NCBI GenBank assembly: GCA_009731425.1
Contig: AP018794.1
Coordinates: 1,185,960 to 1,249,959 of the forward strand
Length of the DNA stretch: 64,000 nucleotides
Direction of reading: 5' to 3'
Source: Lachnospiraceae bacterium KM106-2
Lineage (GTDB): Bacteria; Bacillota; Clostridia; Lachnospirales; Lachnospiraceae
This document shows positions 35,756-44,910 of this stretch, piece after piece. Both the position numbers and the translations under genes were made by a program. Every line of letters begins with the position of its first letter. Within the stretch, counting starts at the first letter, position 1. The notes below the pieces were generated by a model, which saw only the letters and a program-made list of their open reading frames with translations, had not been told where the DNA came from and searched no databases.

Positions 35756-35797
35756 TTTTTATACTCCATTCTAATCATTCCTTATGATAACTCACCT

Positions 35798-36388
35798 TTA
35801 TGAAAAATCGCCTGCATAAAGGCGTACTTCATCCATTCGATAGCAAAAATCTTTTACTTCTTCTTTTCTTGCGATCGTTGTCTCAAATACAAGATCCTCG
35901 ACATCATATATTTTGCCGGTTTTCTCTTGATCGACTAATCCCATTGCTTTTTGTCCGTGGCTATAACAGCGAAGCCAGCACTGAGATTCTTCTAAATGAA
36001 ATCCAACCGACTGATAGAATCGATTTGCAGGCTCATCTTCCTGAGTCCATAGTTCACAGTAATGAATCCCTTTTGCAAACAATCTCTTTTTCACTTCTTC
36101 CCAAAGTTTTCGAGCAACTCCCTCTCTTCGATACTCTGGTAATACGGCTAAATTCCAGATGATAGCCCCTCTTTTATCGCCAGCGCAAGCTAGATCAGCG
36201 GAATCTAATTCTACATCGATAAGACCTACCACCTTATCCTGATCTATTGCAACAAGGCATATTGCTTCTTTCTCATAAGTTTCTTTCTCTCGTTTTACGT
36301 CATTAAAGTAAGAACAATCAAGAAATGAAACGACCCGACATCTTATCCATTCTTGTTCATCTTCTTCTGTATAATCTCTGATCTCCAT
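35798..36388 (-). CDS. GNAT-family N-acetyltransferase
   Basis: A 196-residue protein. The GNAT core occupies about residues 1-140, with the acetyl-CoA loop LAVLPEYRREGVARKLWEE (R/QxxGxG/A type) and NRFYQSVGFHLEE. About 55 extra C-terminal residues are not part of the usual fold. The substrate is unknown. Good RBS (GGAG). Confidence 0.85.
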   Translation of the reverse strand: MEIRDYTEEDEQEWIRCRVVSFLDCSYFNDVKREKETYEKEAICLVAIDQDKVVGLIDVELDSADLACAGDKRGAIIWNLAVLPEYRREGVARKLWEEVKKRLFAKGIHYCELWTQEDEPANRFYQSVGFHLEESQCWLRCYSHGQKAMGLVDQEKTGKIYDVEDLVFETTIARKEEVKDFCYRMDEVRLYAGDFS

Positions 36389-36486
36389 ATGTACTTCTCC
36401 TTCTTATATTATTAGTTATATGTTAACATTCAATGACTTGGATTGCAACGATTGCCCCTATAACGACAGCGTTTTCTTATGTACAA

Positions 36487-36520
36487 AAAGAATTCCTAGT
36501 ATAGTTACTAGGAATTCTTT
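36487..36520 (-). terminator. Terminator after the pectate lyase gene
   Basis: A perfect 13-bp inverted repeat (36488-36500 with 36507-36519) is followed by TTTTTG on the minus strand. Confidence 0.88.
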
Positions 36521-36533
36521 AATTTTAACTTAC

Positions 36534-39110
36534 TTATTTTGTTGCAAATGTCATGCTAGTGATCACGGAATTACTTGAACTAGAATAACCATTGATCGTG
36601 TAGACACCTGCTTTTAATGTAAAGCTGAATTCACCAGAACCTTTACGTTCATCAGCATCGGAACCATTTGTTAAGATGATTCCCCTTCCAGTAGTGGCAA
36701 CTGTAAGTGTACAAGTTTGATCCACACGGAATTTGATCGTATTTGCTTGTCTGATCTTAACACTAGTAGAATTCACATCTCTTAGGTTAAATACCATATT
36801 TGCATACTTTGTAGATTCTGAAGCAAGAGTTTTACTATTTAACTGATAAGTTCCCATCTCAACTGCATTTTCTAATCCAGCAGGGTAACTTGGTACAGTT
36901 GTTGGTTTAACGGTAGGTGCTGCTGTAGGTGCTACCGTAGGTGTTGCAGTAGGCGCTACCGTTGGTGTTGCTGTTGGTTCTACGGTTGGTGTTGCTGTAG
37001 GTGCTACGGTTGGCGTTGCTGTAGGTGCTGCTGTTGGTGCTACCGTTGGTGCCGCTGTAGGTGCTACGGTTGGTGCTACCGTTGGTGTCGCTGTAGGAGC
37101 TACGGTTGGCTCAGGAGTCGTTTCTTCCTTACCAGTTGCTTCGATTGCAAGGCGATTCATGTAAGCATCTTTTTCAGCATTTGCAGACTGGATCATATAA
37201 GTTCCTTTTGCTACAACAACTGATTTAGTTTCATTTTCTACGGTTGCTAATTGCTGTCCTGTCTGATCGTATAGAACAAGAGCAAATTTACCAGCATCTT
37301 CTGGTTCTGTCATTGTAATCTTGCTTTCCGTATCTACGGTAAACGTGATACCTTGTGCACGGAATTTAATACTTGTAGCTGTTTTAGAGTATTTGCTTGC
37401 TGGGTTAAATACTACATTGTCAAAAGTTACTGCAGTATTTGCTGCTAACTGAGTTAGTCCTGCCTTTTCAACCTTAGCTCCAAGATAATCTGAAGCTGTT
37501 TTATCTGTAAAGTTTACGCTATATGGTGTTGAAACAGCTGCCTTTGGCTGATTTACAATGATGCTTGATGGATCAACCGAATCAACGATTTTATCATGTG
37601 ATTTCATAACCCCACTAAATGCAATACAATCTGCTTTCGCTTGTGCTGCATTTGTTAAGTTAGATACGTTGGATTTCTTGTTAACACTATCATAGTAAAA
37701 AATTGATTTGTTTGTATCAAAATCAGAATAAGTATTATGATTAGCTACTTTTTCATCTCTAGTTGATACTACAGAAGCAGTATTGGCATCTAAGCAGTTA
37801 TAAACGATATCGTTGTAAGATTTTACGACTGCGCCTGTCTGAGTTAACATAGCATTTTTACATGTTTCATAGAAGTTACCTTCTGATAAAATATAGGCAT
37901 TTGCTCTAGCATCTACTGTCTTTGCTGTATTTCCTTTGAAATAAGAGTTGTAGATATGAATATTGGCCTGACGAGCAAGTGGACTTCTTGATCCACAGTT
38001 CTCATAGAAGTTATGATGGAATGTCATGTTAAATTGTAAATTACTATCGCTGGCACCAACTAAATTCGTTTTATGACAGCCATTGTAATAGTTGTAACTC
38101 ATTGTGTAGTATTTACCACGTTTAAAGTCGCAAGATCCATCCCCTTCCGCTTTATCGCTTTCTGCCGGATTTGCACAATAACCAGGATAAAAAGAGTTAT
38201 TATGTACCCATACACGTTCAATTGGAGTTGTAAGTGTTTTGGAATCTTTCATATATCCTTGGAAACCTACAGCATCCTCCGGATAGTTTTTAAAAGTCAA
38301 ATTACGAACTTCATAGCTCTCACGGTTTTTATAGTTTTCCCCAACATAGAAAGAGAATCCCCATCCGTTGATCATGGCATCTGTTCCAATTCCTTCAAGT
38401 GTAACATCTTTTGACATTTTGATAATTGCCATATTTCCGTTATCACCAACAGTTCCACCATTTTTCGTACTGTTATATCCAGTAAGTCCTTCCGGTGCTT
38501 CAACTGTTCCAATAAAACGAATTGCTAATGAATGACCATCTGCTACAAGTTTTTCCATTAACTCTGTATTACCATTTAAGATATATCCGATACCAGTTGC
38601 ATATTTTTCATATCCAGGAACTTGGATCGTATTTTTATTCTCATTTGTAACATACAGTACGATCGCATTGTCTTTTAATGTTCCATTATCATCATAAGCA
38701 CCGATACCACGTGTGTAATTAAAGTGCGCATAACCAGAGCGGTCATTTGCTTTTACTTTAATTTCTGTTGCGTTTAGTGTTTCCCCTGTTGATGTAGTAA
38801 TCTTTAGGTCATAAGAACCTGCTTGTAATCCAGGAATATCTACTCTTGCACGATTACTATCTGCTTGACGGATTAGCTCAAGATCCTTAACAGTAGTATA
38901 AGAACTATCATTAGAACGTTTATAGCTTACTGTTGCCTTCGTTGCATTCGTATCATTCCACTCCGCATATAAGGTTTCATTCCAACCTCCATATACATGG
39001 GATGTGTTTTCTTCTGTAGCACTTGCTTCTAATTTGGAGCTTGTAAAGCATCCTGTGATTAAAAGGACCGCACATAAAACGGCTGCTACCATCTTCTTTT
39101 GTGTCTTCAT
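36534..39110 (-). CDS. Pectate lyase (PL1) lipoprotein with duplicated C-terminal modules
   Basis: An 858-residue surface enzyme that cleaves polygalacturonate by beta-elimination. The signal sequence carries a lipobox-like LLITGC, so lipid anchoring is likely. An N-terminal beta module (about 40-125) precedes the PL1 right-handed beta-helix (about 130-520), with SYNYYNGCHKTNLVGASDS and VTFHHNF-like NMTFHHNFYENCGSRSP holding the expected catalytic Arg region. Two related modules (about 560-670 and 750-858) resemble carbohydrate-binding domains and are joined by an about 70-residue TPTVAPTA linker. No other pectin gene is adjacent. Confidence 0.9.
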   Translation of the reverse strand: MKTQKKMVAAVLCAVLLITGCFTSSKLEASATEENTSHVYGGWNETLYAEWNDTNATKATVSYKRSNDSSYTTVKDLELIRQADSNRARVDIPGLQAGSYDLKITTSTGETLNATEIKVKANDRSGYAHFNYTRGIGAYDDNGTLKDNAIVLYVTNENKNTIQVPGYEKYATGIGYILNGNTELMEKLVADGHSLAIRFIGTVEAPEGLTGYNSTKNGGTVGDNGNMAIIKMSKDVTLEGIGTDAMINGWGFSFYVGENYKNRESYEVRNLTFKNYPEDAVGFQGYMKDSKTLTTPIERVWVHNNSFYPGYCANPAESDKAEGDGSCDFKRGKYYTMSYNYYNGCHKTNLVGASDSNLQFNMTFHHNFYENCGSRSPLARQANIHIYNSYFKGNTAKTVDARANAYILSEGNFYETCKNAMLTQTGAVVKSYNDIVYNCLDANTASVVSTRDEKVANHNTYSDFDTNKSIFYYDSVNKKSNVSNLTNAAQAKADCIAFSGVMKSHDKIVDSVDPSSIIVNQPKAAVSTPYSVNFTDKTASDYLGAKVEKAGLTQLAANTAVTFDNVVFNPASKYSKTATSIKFRAQGITFTVDTESKITMTEPEDAGKFALVLYDQTGQQLATVENETKSVVVAKGTYMIQSANAEKDAYMNRLAIEATGKEETTPEPTVAPTATPTVAPTVAPTAAPTVAPTAAPTATPTVAPTATPTVEPTATPTVAPTATPTVAPTAAPTVKPTTVPSYPAGLENAVEMGTYQLNSKTLASESTKYANMVFNLRDVNSTSVKIRQANTIKFRVDQTCTLTVATTGRGIILTNGSDADERKGSGEFSFTLKAGVYTINGYSSSSNSVITSMTFATK
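36900..37115 (-). repeat. Thr-Pro/Ala-Pro linker repeat inside the pectate lyase gene
   Basis: Tandem 12- and 24-base units encode alternating TPTVAP and TAAPTV blocks, a flexible, probably glycosylated linker between the two C-terminal modules. Units differ by a few bases, and copy number is likely variable between strains. Confidence 0.85.
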
Positions 39111-39149
39111 TTCATTTCTCCCTTCGATAAGTTATTAACTTACTGTTAT

Positions 39150-39178
39150 ATTCTACTTTTTCTGTTATATAATGTCAA
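39150..39178 (-). promoter_or_regulatory. Sigma-A promoter of the pectate lyase gene
   Basis: On the minus strand TTGACA (39178-39173), a 17-base spacer and TAGAAT (39155-39150), about 40 bases before the start codon. Confidence 0.78.
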
Positions 39179-39207
39179 CCAACAAAAAGTATCAATAGAT
39201 CCTTTTT

Positions 39208-39813
39208 TTACAGTTGTTGAAGTTTGTGAGATAATGAAAACTTACTGACAAGAATATCAAATGATTGGATCTTAGGTAAGGCACATTCCATCCGAAGAAT
39301 GAAAGAATAACCTAGAAATCCACCCAATGTATTTGCGATTAAATCATCGACATCACAAAGACGGTAAGATCCAGAATAGATACCATAAATACCTGTCAGT
39401 TGGGTAACTTCGATGGCAGCACTTAATAAGAAAGCCATAAGTAGGATCGTATTTCTGCTCATTTTGAAATAATAACGAAGATACATGCCAAATGGCACTA
39501 CCATAACAATATTTAATAGGAATTGAGCAATTGCTTTTGGATCTTTACAAATGTCGATCACAAAATGAAATGGAATCACTTGTATGTCATAGGTACTAAG
39601 CTTAGCTGCCTGCTCGATCGAAGGTAATGGTAAAAGTACTACTGCCACTAAACATAGGCTGTAAAGAAGAAAAGTATAATTGATACCGATACGAACAAAG
39701 TTAAGACATTTATAATGAAGTACCGTACCTAAAATGATTGGAACCGTAAGCATTACAGCAAAAAATGGAAAGTTGGAAAAGCCGATCAGGATTGCATTTA
39801 GTTGAGTTGTCAT
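39208..39813 (-). CDS. VanZ-like family membrane protein
   Basis: A 201-residue membrane protein with about five helices. VanZ-family marks are LLNIVMVVPFGMYLR, a conserved Glu-x-x-Gln (AIEVTQL) and RLCDVDDLIANTLGGFLGY. Family members are linked to teicoplanin resistance in some enterococci, but most, like this one, have no known function. AGGAGA-type RBS. Single gene. Confidence 0.88.
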   Translation of the reverse strand: MTTQLNAILIGFSNFPFFAVMLTVPIILGTVLHYKCLNFVRIGINYTFLLYSLCLVAVVLLPLPSIEQAAKLSTYDIQVIPFHFVIDICKDPKAIAQFLLNIVMVVPFGMYLRYYFKMSRNTILLMAFLLSAAIEVTQLTGIYGIYSGSYRLCDVDDLIANTLGGFLGYSFILRMECALPKIQSFDILVSKFSLSHKLQQL

Positions 39814-39917
39814 AGTTATCTCCTCCCAGAAAACGATTTGATTTATTTGATGAGATAACTATAACATCTGACAAAATAACCTACCATTTATGTAACTAAC
39901 AGTAACCTTACAAAAAT

Positions 39918-39961
39918 GAAAGGGAATCTTATGTAAGTTGTCACTTAAGTAAGATTCCCTT
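39918..39961 (-). terminator. Terminator after the MATE exporter gene
   Basis: AAGGGAATCTTA and TAAGATTCCCTT form a 12-bp stem around an 18-base partly self-complementary loop, followed by TTTC on the minus strand, just past the stop at 39970. Confidence 0.8.
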
Positions 39962-39969
39962 TTATAACG

Positions 39970-41319
39970 CTATGCAGCATCGAATCCATGGATCCAATCT
40001 GATTTTTTATAATAAATTAAGTAAATGATGGAACTGATCGTCCAAGTAAGAGGATATGCCCAGAATAAGAACTCAATATTGTGATTAAAATGCATTGCCA
40101 CCGTAATATAGATGATACGAAGTACACACCAGATGGATAACATGATCATCATTGGAATGATTGCCTTTCCTGCTCCACGGCACACACCTGCGATACAATG
40201 GGAAAAAGCCAGTAAGCAATAGAACAATGCTTCTACTCGTGCTTGCCTTACGCCAATCGCAACTACATTCGCATTATCATTGAACATGGCGATCAAGAAT
40301 GGTGCACTAACATAAATAAGAACACCGATCACTTCTGCTAAGATAATTGAAGATAGAATTCCAAACTTTGCGCCTTGCTTTGCTCGATCATATTTTCTAG
40401 CACCTAAGTTCTGTCCGATAAAGGTTGTTAACGCCATGGCAAAACAAGTGATCGGAAGAAATGCAAATCCTTCAACTTTAGAATAGGAACCGCATCCAGC
40501 CATAGCATCTCCACCGAAGGAATTTACATTTGTCTGGACTAATACATTTGCTAACGCGATAACGGAATTCTGTACTCCGGTTGGTAAACCAAACTTGATG
40601 ATTTCTTTTACCATATCTGCATGGAATCGAATCTTCTTGATCTGAATCTGATATACCGTGCCCTTTTTTAATAAATGGATCAAGCAAAGAACAACGCTGG
40701 CACTTTGAGAGATGATCGTTGCAATTGCAGCGGAACCAACGCCAAATCCTAATACACCGACAAATAATAGATCGAGTACTACGTTTAATAAAGATGAAAA
40801 TATTAAGTAATAAAGTGGTCGTCTGCTGTCTCCGACGGCATTCATAATACCGGTACAGATATTATACATGACTACAGACAATACGCCCATAAAATAGTTT
40901 CTAAAATAGGAAATGGATTCTGGCAACACTTCTGGAGCGACTCCCATCCATCGTAAAATAGTTGGTGTGGCTAGAACGCCAAAGATCGATAAAAAGATAC
41001 CCGATACTAGTCCTAATGCGACATTTGTATGAATGACACGGGACATCTTCTCATGATCTCCTGCTCCGAAATACCTTGATATGATTACACCGGCACCCAT
41101 TGCGGTTCCGGTAAAGAAACTTACTAATAGAAAAATCAGGGTTCCCGAGGAACTTACAGCTGCTAAGGCTTCTTTACCCAAGTAATTTCCTACGATAATG
41201 GAATCCACTGAATTGTATAACTGTTGAAATAACTGACTAAGACAAATAGGAATTGCAAAAGCAATAATAATCCGTTTTGGATCTCCAACTGTCATGTTCT
41301 TTGTATTCTTATCCGTCAT
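39970..41319 (-). CDS. MATE-family multidrug/cation exporter
   Basis: A 449-residue protein with twelve membrane helices in two similar halves. The first half shows LSQLFQQLYNSVDSIIVGNYLG and MGAGVIISRYFGAG; the second shows GFAFLPITCFAMALTTFIGQ and NLGARKYDRA. These are typical of the MATE (NorM/DinF) family, which exports drugs or metabolites using Na+ or H+ gradients. The substrate is not predictable. Confidence 0.92.
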   Translation of the reverse strand: MTDKNTKNMTVGDPKRIIIAFAIPICLSQLFQQLYNSVDSIIVGNYLGKEALAAVSSSGTLIFLLVSFFTGTAMGAGVIISRYFGAGDHEKMSRVIHTNVALGLVSGIFLSIFGVLATPTILRWMGVAPEVLPESISYFRNYFMGVLSVVMYNICTGIMNAVGDSRRPLYYLIFSSLLNVVLDLLFVGVLGFGVGSAAIATIISQSASVVLCLIHLLKKGTVYQIQIKKIRFHADMVKEIIKFGLPTGVQNSVIALANVLVQTNVNSFGGDAMAGCGSYSKVEGFAFLPITCFAMALTTFIGQNLGARKYDRAKQGAKFGILSSIILAEVIGVLIYVSAPFLIAMFNDNANVVAIGVRQARVEALFYCLLAFSHCIAGVCRGAGKAIIPMMIMLSIWCVLRIIYITVAMHFNHNIEFLFWAYPLTWTISSIIYLIYYKKSDWIHGFDAA

Positions 41320-41417
41320 TTTATCTTCCTCTTATTATGTTATGTAAAATGTAATGTGCATCCTATCTATACTATGCCTCTTAGAGAACAATGTCAAGAC
41401 ATCTTAAGTAGGTTTCT

Positions 41418-41837
41418 TTAGCCTTTTATGATCCTACGCATTCCCGATCCGGTATACTCATGAGGAAGTCGATCAAATCCTAACGTTTCATAAAATCCTT
41501 CCTTGCCGGCTGCTGCGGAAAGGAGAATGCTGATCCGTTCCCTGTCAACTCGTTTGCCATCAGCATAATCCACTAATCGCTTTACAATATTGGAGCCAAT
41601 CTTCTTATGTTGATAGTCTTCCCTGACAACAATGTCGTAAATCTGGTAATAGATGGCGCCATCACCAAGTAATCTGCCCATCCCAACGGGAAGATCTCCA
41701 TCATAAGCAACAATCGTATATAGGGAGTTATGAATGCTTAATGCTAATTGCCGATCCGTTGGATTATTCCACCCGACATTCTTTCTTAGATCGGCAGCCA
41801 CTTCATAAGTAAGTACATTTTCTTTATAAGTGATCAT
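41418..41837 (-). CDS. GNAT-family N-acetyltransferase
   Basis: A 139-residue single-domain GNAT. The acetyl-CoA loop region is DIVVREDYQHKKIGSNIVKRL, and the C-terminal GFYETLGFDRLPHEYTGSGM closes the fold. AGGAGG precedes the ATG. It is the last gene of a string of small genes that includes two further acetyltransferase-like proteins. Confidence 0.88.
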   Translation of the reverse strand: MITYKENVLTYEVAADLRKNVGWNNPTDRQLALSIHNSLYTIVAYDGDLPVGMGRLLGDGAIYYQIYDIVVREDYQHKKIGSNIVKRLVDYADGKRVDRERISILLSAAAGKEGFYETLGFDRLPHEYTGSGMRRIIKG

Positions 41838-41848
41838 CGTGATTCCTC

Positions 41849-42604
41849 CTATTCAATTCTTTTCGACAACAGATGCAAAGTACAATAGTTCTCTTCAACG
41901 GATAGGATCCCCTCATCGTGAAATCCATTCTTTAAGAAAAATGCAAGATCCCCATTCGGGAAAATCCCATGCTCATCGGAAATTACGATCATCTGATCAT
42001 AATCATTATCTAATTCATTTTCTAAAGCTCTTAAAGGCCCTGATTTATAATCATATTCTTCATCAGAACAATAGACACAAGTAAGAAAGGCAATCCTCTC
42101 TCCTTTTGGAATATCATAAGGCACAAAAATCGAAGGCATATATTCAACGCCTCCGAGTAAATGACCTTCTCTGTCCAGATTTAAGTAACCATATGGCTTT
42201 TGTCTCGATTGATAGGACTGTAAAAACTGTTCTTTTGCTTTGCATAAGTCTAATCGATCATCTCCTGTGCAATGACAGGCAATACAAAGATTATCGTTAG
42301 TTAATGGTTGGATCATAACGGTCTTTTCCTTTGTACCAAGCTTCGGTAAATAGGGATGTTCCATTGGATATTGACCGTTACATACTGTGTCTAAAAATTG
42401 ACGTTTTAGTGGGCTAAAATAACGCTTACGATCATCGAGTACAATTAAGGATGGAAAGTACATGGAGCGCTGTTTTGCAAGTATGTCATTTCCGGTAATA
42501 TCATGGGTATGTATTTCCAGCTTGTCTTGATATTCCTCTAATAGTCTTAGCATACTTTGATTTAAAGGACATTGATAAGACCAATAATAGAAATCTAATT
42601 TCAT
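41849..42604 (-). CDS. Thioredoxin-like plus GNAT-like two-domain protein
   Basis: A 251-residue protein. The first 80 residues look like a thioredoxin-type fold opening with FYYWSYQCPLNQSML, which keeps one Cys where CxxC would be. The rest resembles a divergent GNAT domain containing HCTGDDRLD, GGVEYMPSIFVPYDIP and FFLKNGFHDEG. It is coupled to the upstream truncated GNAT by an ATGA overlap. A protein of the same layout occurs at 57300. Function unknown. Confidence 0.7.
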   Translation of the reverse strand: MKLDFYYWSYQCPLNQSMLRLLEEYQDKLEIHTHDITGNDILAKQRSMYFPSLIVLDDRKRYFSPLKRQFLDTVCNGQYPMEHPYLPKLGTKEKTVMIQPLTNDNLCIACHCTGDDRLDLCKAKEQFLQSYQSRQKPYGYLNLDREGHLLGGVEYMPSIFVPYDIPKGERIAFLTCVYCSDEEYDYKSGPLRALENELDNDYDQMIVISDEHGIFPNGDLAFFLKNGFHDEGILSVEENYCTLHLLSKRIE

Positions 42605-42849
42605 TTAATCGCACCCCTTTGACTAAAATGCTGATCAAATGCAATTACTTCTTCCCGATGGAGACTTTCTTCATAGACTGACGATTCGTAATACTTTCCT
42701 TTCCTCTGATGGAAGAATCCTGGTTTTAGTTCCATGCCCATAAATGCAGGAAAATTATAGCCATCTCGGTCTGTGATCCCAAATTCTTTTGCTTCCACAA
42801 ATCCAAACCTTGGATAATCTTCCGGTCTTTCTAATCTTACTTCGATCAT
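42601..42849 (-). CDS. Short GNAT C-terminal-half protein (possibly truncated gene)
   Basis: An 82-residue product matching only the C-terminal half of YhbS-type acetyltransferases: EDYPRFGFVEAKEFGI followed by PAFMGMELKPGFF. The acetyl-CoA-binding half is missing. It nevertheless has a strong ribosome binding site (GGGAGGAG) and is coupled to the next gene. It may be a truncated but still translated remnant, or a partner of the following GNAT-like protein. Confidence 0.65.
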   Translation of the reverse strand: MIEVRLERPEDYPRFGFVEAKEFGITDRDGYNFPAFMGMELKPGFFHQRKGKYYESSVYEESLHREEVIAFDQHFSQRGAIK

Positions 42850-42877
42850 AGAATCTCCTCCCTTTGTTCATCAAGGG

Positions 42878-43186
42878 TCAACCCACGCCATAATGTGCTT
42901 CATATGTTCCGTTTTTCTTCTTTGTAACGTTCCACTGATCTAAATGAGCATCTGTGGCTCTTTCGTATGGGACACAAAAGGTAATCATATAGACGTCTGT
43001 ATCGCCTTCTTTTAATTTAGGTTCTTCTTTCGCAACAAGGAAGAACGCTGATAAATAGTTACCATTTTTTAGACATTCGTACCTGATAGCACCTACTTTT
43101 GTATAAGGTGTCATGGTCGCAATGCGTATTCCAATTAATAAAATGGCGATCAATAATATTACTTTTACTTTTTTCTTCTTAAACAT
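42878..43186 (-). CDS. Small membrane-anchored protein, unknown
   Basis: About 102 residues from the ATG at 43186 (MFKKKKVKV; TAGGAGG upstream). A basic N-terminus and one hydrophobic helix (about ILLIAILLIGIRIATM) suggest a membrane anchor or signal, followed by an exported domain of about 75 residues (FFLVAKEEPKLKEGDTDVY). It follows the VanY-like gene by about 60 bases. No family recognised. Confidence 0.7.
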   Translation of the reverse strand: MFKKKKVKVILLIAILLIGIRIATMTPYTKVGAIRYECLKNGNYLSAFFLVAKEEPKLKEGDTDVYMITFCVPYERATDAHLDQWNVTKKKNGTYEAHYGVG

Positions 43187-43245
43187 AAAACCTCCTACTT
43201 GTATTCTAATGATACACATTCTCAAAGGTTTTTGTCTAGCATAAT

Positions 43246-44112
43246 TTAGGTAATCTTTAAGGTTACGATCCAATTACCACAATTATCGGATGAGATCACA
43301 CCCGATGTAAAATCGGTTGGAATGGTAAGTTCGTCACCTTGCTTCTGCTTTGAAATAAGATAACTACCATATTCATAATATTTACCGACTTCTAAGGATG
43401 CTAGATATTCTTCTAAGGTTAGGTGATTCTTATAAATAATCTCTGCATGTGGCTTCCCAACATATCGAATATGCCATGGTTCATATTCAATCCCCGTCTG
43501 CTTTGTTCCATAGTAAGGATAACGGATGATGAATCCATGTCTCCAGCAATTTGAATTGACATACTGACCTATATCACTTTTTATAAATGCGCCTCCACTA
43601 AATCCTTTGGCACAGATATCTAGAGCAAGACCGGCCTGATGCTCACTAGCATTTACTTTTGTTGCGGTCTCTTTGTACTTTTCGATCATTTGTTTTTGCT
43701 TTCTTACACTACGATAAGAACAGGTGACATATAAATTATCATGATAATTACTTCGAATATCCTTATTTAGATTCGAATACGCCTCAACCAAACAAGGATT
43801 CATGAGAACTTCTGTCCCCTTATAATTTACGATATCTGCAGAAAATTGAGAGGATAATAAATGATTGGTATTGATCAGCATTAATGATTGTTCTTTATGG
43901 ATTCGTTGATCTTTCAAAAGGGATTGTGTCGAAACTTTTTGTAACGATAATTCGGATCTTTCTGACTCCTTTACCATAACGCCCTGACTTATCATATCGG
44001 TTGCCATTTCACAGGCGACATACTTCCAATCTGGTTTCAAACATAAAACTAAAGTTAAGGTAGTAACGATCAGTACTATTGTTAAAATGGGAATTATAAA
44101 TTTTTTCTTCAT
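43246..44112 (-). CDS. vanY: D-alanyl-D-alanine carboxypeptidase, VanY/M15B type
   Basis: About 288 residues from the ATG at 44112 (MKKKFIIPILTIV; GGAGAG upstream). An N-terminal membrane helix anchors the exported peptidase. The zinc site motifs are SEHQAGLALDIC (SxHxxGxAxD) and EPWHIRYVG (ExxHxRY). It trims terminal D-Ala from peptidoglycan peptides. No vanA/vanH/vanX-type genes are nearby, so a housekeeping wall-maturation role is more likely than resistance. Confidence 0.9.
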   Translation of the reverse strand: MKKKFIIPILTIVLIVTTLTLVLCLKPDWKYVACEMATDMISQGVMVKESERSELSLQKVSTQSLLKDQRIHKEQSLMLINTNHLLSSQFSADIVNYKGTEVLMNPCLVEAYSNLNKDIRSNYHDNLYVTCSYRSVRKQKQMIEKYKETATKVNASEHQAGLALDICAKGFSGGAFIKSDIGQYVNSNCWRHGFIIRYPYYGTKQTGIEYEPWHIRYVGKPHAEIIYKNHLTLEEYLASLEVGKYYEYGSYLISKQKQGDELTIPTDFTSGVISSDNCGNWIVTLKIT

Positions 44113-44214
44113 ATCTTCTCTCCAATCAGATCTTACAAAAATACTTTCTTTTCTTAACAATATACGCTGCCCGCATTACAATTGGGTGACAGTAACAATT
44201 ACAAAACTGTCACT

Positions 44215-44820
44215 TTATTCTTCTATCTTTCGAAATAGGTAGTAGTGCCATGATTCCATATCAGATTCCAATTCTGTAATATAACAAAAAAGACCAGCGA
44301 TTGCGTCCTTAAGTTCTTCCAAGTTATGTGCAATAAAGTTTCGATCATACTCTTCGCCATCGATCATACAGATACTTCGATCATGAATCTTTCCACTGCC
44401 TTCACAGATGGACACTAATACAATACCGTCTTTATTTAAGACTGAATACATAGAATGAAATGCCTGTTTCAGATCTCTTGATTCAATATGTACCAAACCA
44501 GCAATACAAAGAATTCCATCTACGCTACCGATGTAAGAGTAATTGTGTAATAGATTATCTTGATAAAAGTTAATGCCAGGATTCCTTTTTCTCGCGATTT
44601 TTAGACTCTCTTCACTATAATCAATACCAACAACCTGGAATCCTTTTTCTTTTATACGCATAGATTCATAACCGGCACCGCAACAAAGGTCTAAAACACG
44701 ACCATTTTGAGGAAGTCTCTTACAAAATTCATCAAGACAAGCTAACGCTGCATCTGCTGCATATCCTCTTTTCGCCCAGTCTGCTGCCATCTTATCATAA
44801 TAGTCTTTCGTATCCTTCAT
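44215..44820 (-). CDS. SAM-dependent methyltransferase (class I)
   Basis: A 201-residue class I methyltransferase. Motif I is VLDLCCGAGYESMRI, the acidic loop is VVGIDYSEESLKIARKR, and the later motif is GIVLVSICEG. RBS AAGGAG. The acceptor substrate is unknown; no pathway context is visible. Confidence 0.87.
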   Translation of the reverse strand: MKDTKDYYDKMAADWAKRGYAADAALACLDEFCKRLPQNGRVLDLCCGAGYESMRIKEKGFQVVGIDYSEESLKIARKRNPGINFYQDNLLHNYSYIGSVDGILCIAGLVHIESRDLKQAFHSMYSVLNKDGIVLVSICEGSGKIHDRSICMIDGEEYDRNFIAHNLEELKDAIAGLFCYITELESDMESWHYYLFRKIEE

Positions 44821-44910
44821 TGATGTCTCCTTTCCTTATTGCGATCATCGCCATGTTAAACGAAATATGGGCTATCAGTACCCAAAGCGATACTAATAGT
44901 CCATACTCTT

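Noticed and set aside
36900..37115. Tandem repeat considered as a CRISPR array
   Set aside because: Units are 12-24 bases without unique spacers and are in frame, encoding a Thr-Pro linker of the pectate lyase.
43246..44112. VanY plus the VanZ-like gene as a glycopeptide resistance cluster
   Set aside because: The two genes are about 3.4 kb apart with unrelated genes between, and no VanH, ligase or VanX gene is present.
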